Origin: Kitasatospora sp. MAA4
GTDB taxonomy: Bacteria > Actinomycetota > Actinomycetes > Streptomycetales > Streptomycetaceae
Reading direction: 5' to 3'
Assembly: GCF_029893355.1 (NCBI RefSeq)
Contig: NZ_JARZAI010000047.1
Coordinates: 1-33,544 of the forward strand
DNA: 33,544 nt
In this document: in pieces, positions 32,600 through 33,544 of the stretch
How positions within the stretch are numbered: position 1 is the stretch's first letter
Layout: every line of letters begins with the position of its first letter
Position numbers and translations under genes: made by a program
The notes under the pieces: model-generated
Told to the model about the DNA's origin: nothing
Databases searched by the model: none
The model's input: only the letters and a program-made list of their open reading frames with translations

Positions 32600-32673
32600 G
32601 CGCCGCTAGCTCAGTTGGTTAGAGCAGCTGACTCTTAATCAGCGGGTCCGGGGTTCGAGTCCCTGGCGGCGCA
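32600..32673 (+). tRNA. tRNA-Lys (anticodon CTT)
   Basis: The acceptor GCGCCGC pairs exactly with GCGGCGC (32666-32672), and the discriminator is A. The D arm is AGCTCAGTTGGTTAGAGC. The anticodon stem GCTGA/TCAGC encloses CTCTTAA, giving CTT. The T arm has GGGTTCGAGTCCC-type pairing. CCA is not encoded. Confidence 0.97.
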
Positions 32674-32680
32674 CAGACAA

Positions 32681-32716
32681 CCGATAGGCCCGTCACTCCG
32701 GTGACGGGCCTATCGG
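32681..32716. terminator. Terminator after tRNA-Lys
   Basis: A perfect 16-bp stem (32681-32696 with 32701-32716), a TCCG loop, followed by CGTTTCG. It lies seven bases after the tRNA. Confidence 0.88.
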
Positions 32717-32737
32717 CGTTTCGGGCCGCCGAGTACC

Positions 32738-32785
32738 TTGCCCTGACGTCGCACCTTGATATATTGGAAGCGTCGGCGATATATA
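32738..32785 (+). promoter_or_regulatory. vapBC promoter/operator with GATATAT repeats
   Basis: GATATAT occurs at 32758-32764 and 32778-32784, exactly 20 bp apart, in otherwise GC-rich DNA. One promoter reading is TTGCCC (32738-32743), 16 bases, TATATT (32760-32765). Another is TTGATA (32756-32761), 18 bases, TATATA (32780-32785). The repeats straddle the expected start point, as expected for autoregulation by a VapB-VapC complex. Confidence 0.55.
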
Positions 32786-32796
32786 CGGAGGCGCTC

Positions 32797-33006
32797 ATGG
32801 CGAAGCTACTGGTCGAGGTCGACGACGTGGCACTGGCCGAGGCCGCAGAGCTGCTCGGCACCAAGACGAAACGGGACACCGTCAACGCCGCTCTGGCCGA
32901 GGTGTCCCTCCGGCACAAGCGACTAGCTGCCCTTGACCGGCTCGTGGCCATGGGCGAGCAGGGTGACTTCGACGTGCTCCTGGACAAGGACAACTACCGG
33001 CGATGA
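32797..33006 (+). CDS. vapB: VapB-type antitoxin
   Basis: A 69-residue antitoxin. The N terminus MAKLLVEVDDVALAEAAELLG is the short ribbon-helix-helix-type DNA-binding part (TKTKRDTVNAALAEVSLRHK). The C-terminal tail (LDRLVAMGEQGDFDVLLDKDNYRR) is the flexible toxin-binding part ending in the Arg-rich terminus usual for partners of PIN toxins. The ATG at 32797 has CGGAGG (32786-32791), five bases upstream. It overlaps vapC by ATGA, so the pair is coupled. It should neutralise the RNase and autorepress via the upstream AT repeats. Confidence 0.9.
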   Translation: MAKLLVEVDDVALAEAAELLGTKTKRDTVNAALAEVSLRHKRLAALDRLVAMGEQGDFDVLLDKDNYRR

Positions 33007-33425
33007 GCCCGCAGTCCTATCTGATCGACACCTCGGCGCTGGCCCGCATCCTGACCAGCGCCGACGCCCGCGAGCCATGGCTCAAGCACCTCACCGAGGG
33101 CGTCATCGGCTACTGCGACCTGACGGAACTCGAGTTCCTCTTCTCGGCGAGGTCAGTGGCCGACCGCCTGGCCAAGCAGGAGCTGCTCGGCACCCTGCTC
33201 AGCTGGGTCCCGATCCCGGATCAGGTGTACAGCCGCGCCCGGCGGGTCCAGCAACAGCTCACCGAGCAGGGCGGGCATCGTTCCGCCGGGGCCGTCGACC
33301 TCCTGCTCGCAGCCACTGCGGACCTCTCGGGCCTCACCCTCCTCCACTACGACCGGGATTTCGAGACGGTGGCCGCTGTGACCGGTCAGCCTGTGCAGTG
33401 GTTGGCGACACCCGGGAGCCTGTGA
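33003..33425 (+). CDS. vapC: VapC-type PIN-domain toxin
   Basis: A 140-residue PIN ribonuclease. The acidic residues that bind Mg2+ are in place: Asp in LIDTSALAR (residue 9), Glu in DLTELEFLF (about 43), Asp in SAGAVDLLLAATA (about 99) and Asp in LLHYDRDFE (about 117). VapC toxins cleave tRNA or rRNA and stop growth when the antitoxin is lost. The length is normal and nothing looks broken, so it is probably active. The start overlaps the antitoxin stop (ATGA). An insertion-sequence end follows about 60 bases downstream. Confidence 0.93.
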   Translation: MSPQSYLIDTSALARILTSADAREPWLKHLTEGVIGYCDLTELEFLFSARSVADRLAKQELLGTLLSWVPIPDQVYSRARRVQQQLTEQGGHRSAGAVDLLLAATADLSGLTLLHYDRDFETVAAVTGQPVQWLATPGSL

Positions 33426-33457
33426 GCGACGCCTGAAGGCCATCACCCCGCTTGGGT

Positions 33458-33544
33458 TCCAGGGGTCGTCGCAACACCACTGGTTCTAGGTGGTGAGTAG
33501 ATCACGTAGACGCTCGGCTGGGGTATCCCAGTCGAGCGTCTTGC
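33458..33544 (-). mobile_element. Partial insertion sequence, IS30-like, at window end
   Basis: The transposase end at 33486-33544 is followed outward by a stretch containing GGGGTCGTCGCAACACCA (33462-33479), which could be the terminal inverted repeat. The exact end and any target-site duplication cannot be set without the other side of the element. Confidence 0.5.
33486..33544 (-). CDS. IS30-family-like transposase, 3' end only
   Basis: On the minus strand the last 18 codons before a TAG stop (33486-33488) read KTLDWDTPAERLRDLLTT. This is the ending of IS30-family DDE transposases as I know them (typically after RPRKTL, TPAE then a short Leu-rich helix). The gene continues beyond the right edge of the window, so the catalytic core is not seen. 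Confidence 0.75.
   Translation of the reverse strand, partial: KTLDWDTPAERLRDLLTT

Overview
This window reads as chromosomal DNA of a streptomycete-type actinomycete (Streptomyces or Kitasatospora-like). The coding regions are strongly G/C-biased in the third codon position. GTG and TTG starts, ATGA/GTGA overlaps and leaderless-type promoters are common. The centre carries the linkage adpA - ornA - tRNA-His that I associate with this group, and adpA has its expected TTA (bldA-dependent) leucine codon. Gene identities come from motifs and recalled family sequences; no database search was run.

Layout. 257-4752: housekeeping and accessory enzymes, namely a P-loop nucleoside-kinase-like protein, an S66 LD-carboxypeptidase, a helix-turn-helix-like hypothetical, a Nudix hydrolase and a divergent ATP-grasp-like protein. 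4766-8584: one very long fused ABC exporter (TMD-NBD-TMD-NBD) with one degenerate ATP site and a leaderless-type promoter. 8765-15920: a branched-chain (leucine/isovalerate) acyl-CoA catabolic block. It has a divergent TetR regulator, two 18-bp inverted repeats as its likely operators, carboxyltransferase, biotin carboxylase/BCCP, HMG-CoA lyase and acyl-CoA dehydrogenase. No 3-methylglutaconyl-CoA hydratase gene is present. 15995-18036: universal stress protein and HAD hydrolase. 18531-21438: the developmental master regulator AdpA, with unusually long low-complexity tails, then oligoribonuclease and tRNA-His. 21549-26952: a hotdog-fold protein, a secreted/anchored low-complexity protein, a spermidine-synthase-like protein, a small unknown, an HTH-TPR type regulator and a histidine phosphatase.

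27079-31276 is the most unusual part. Three genes joined by ATGA overlaps encode a RecB/Cas4-type nuclease with candidate Fe-S cysteines, an unrecognised 533-residue protein, and a UPF1/Dna2-like SF1B helicase. Together they look like a Dna2-type nuclease-helicase split over three polypeptides. The last stop codon lies in a 15-bp repeat present three times.

31459-33544: two small conserved-looking proteins, tRNA-Lys(CTT) with a strong promoter and terminator, a VapBC toxin-antitoxin pair with an AT-rich operator-like promoter, and the 3' end of an IS30-like transposase running off the window. The stretch after tRNA-Lys looks like an accessory insertion site.
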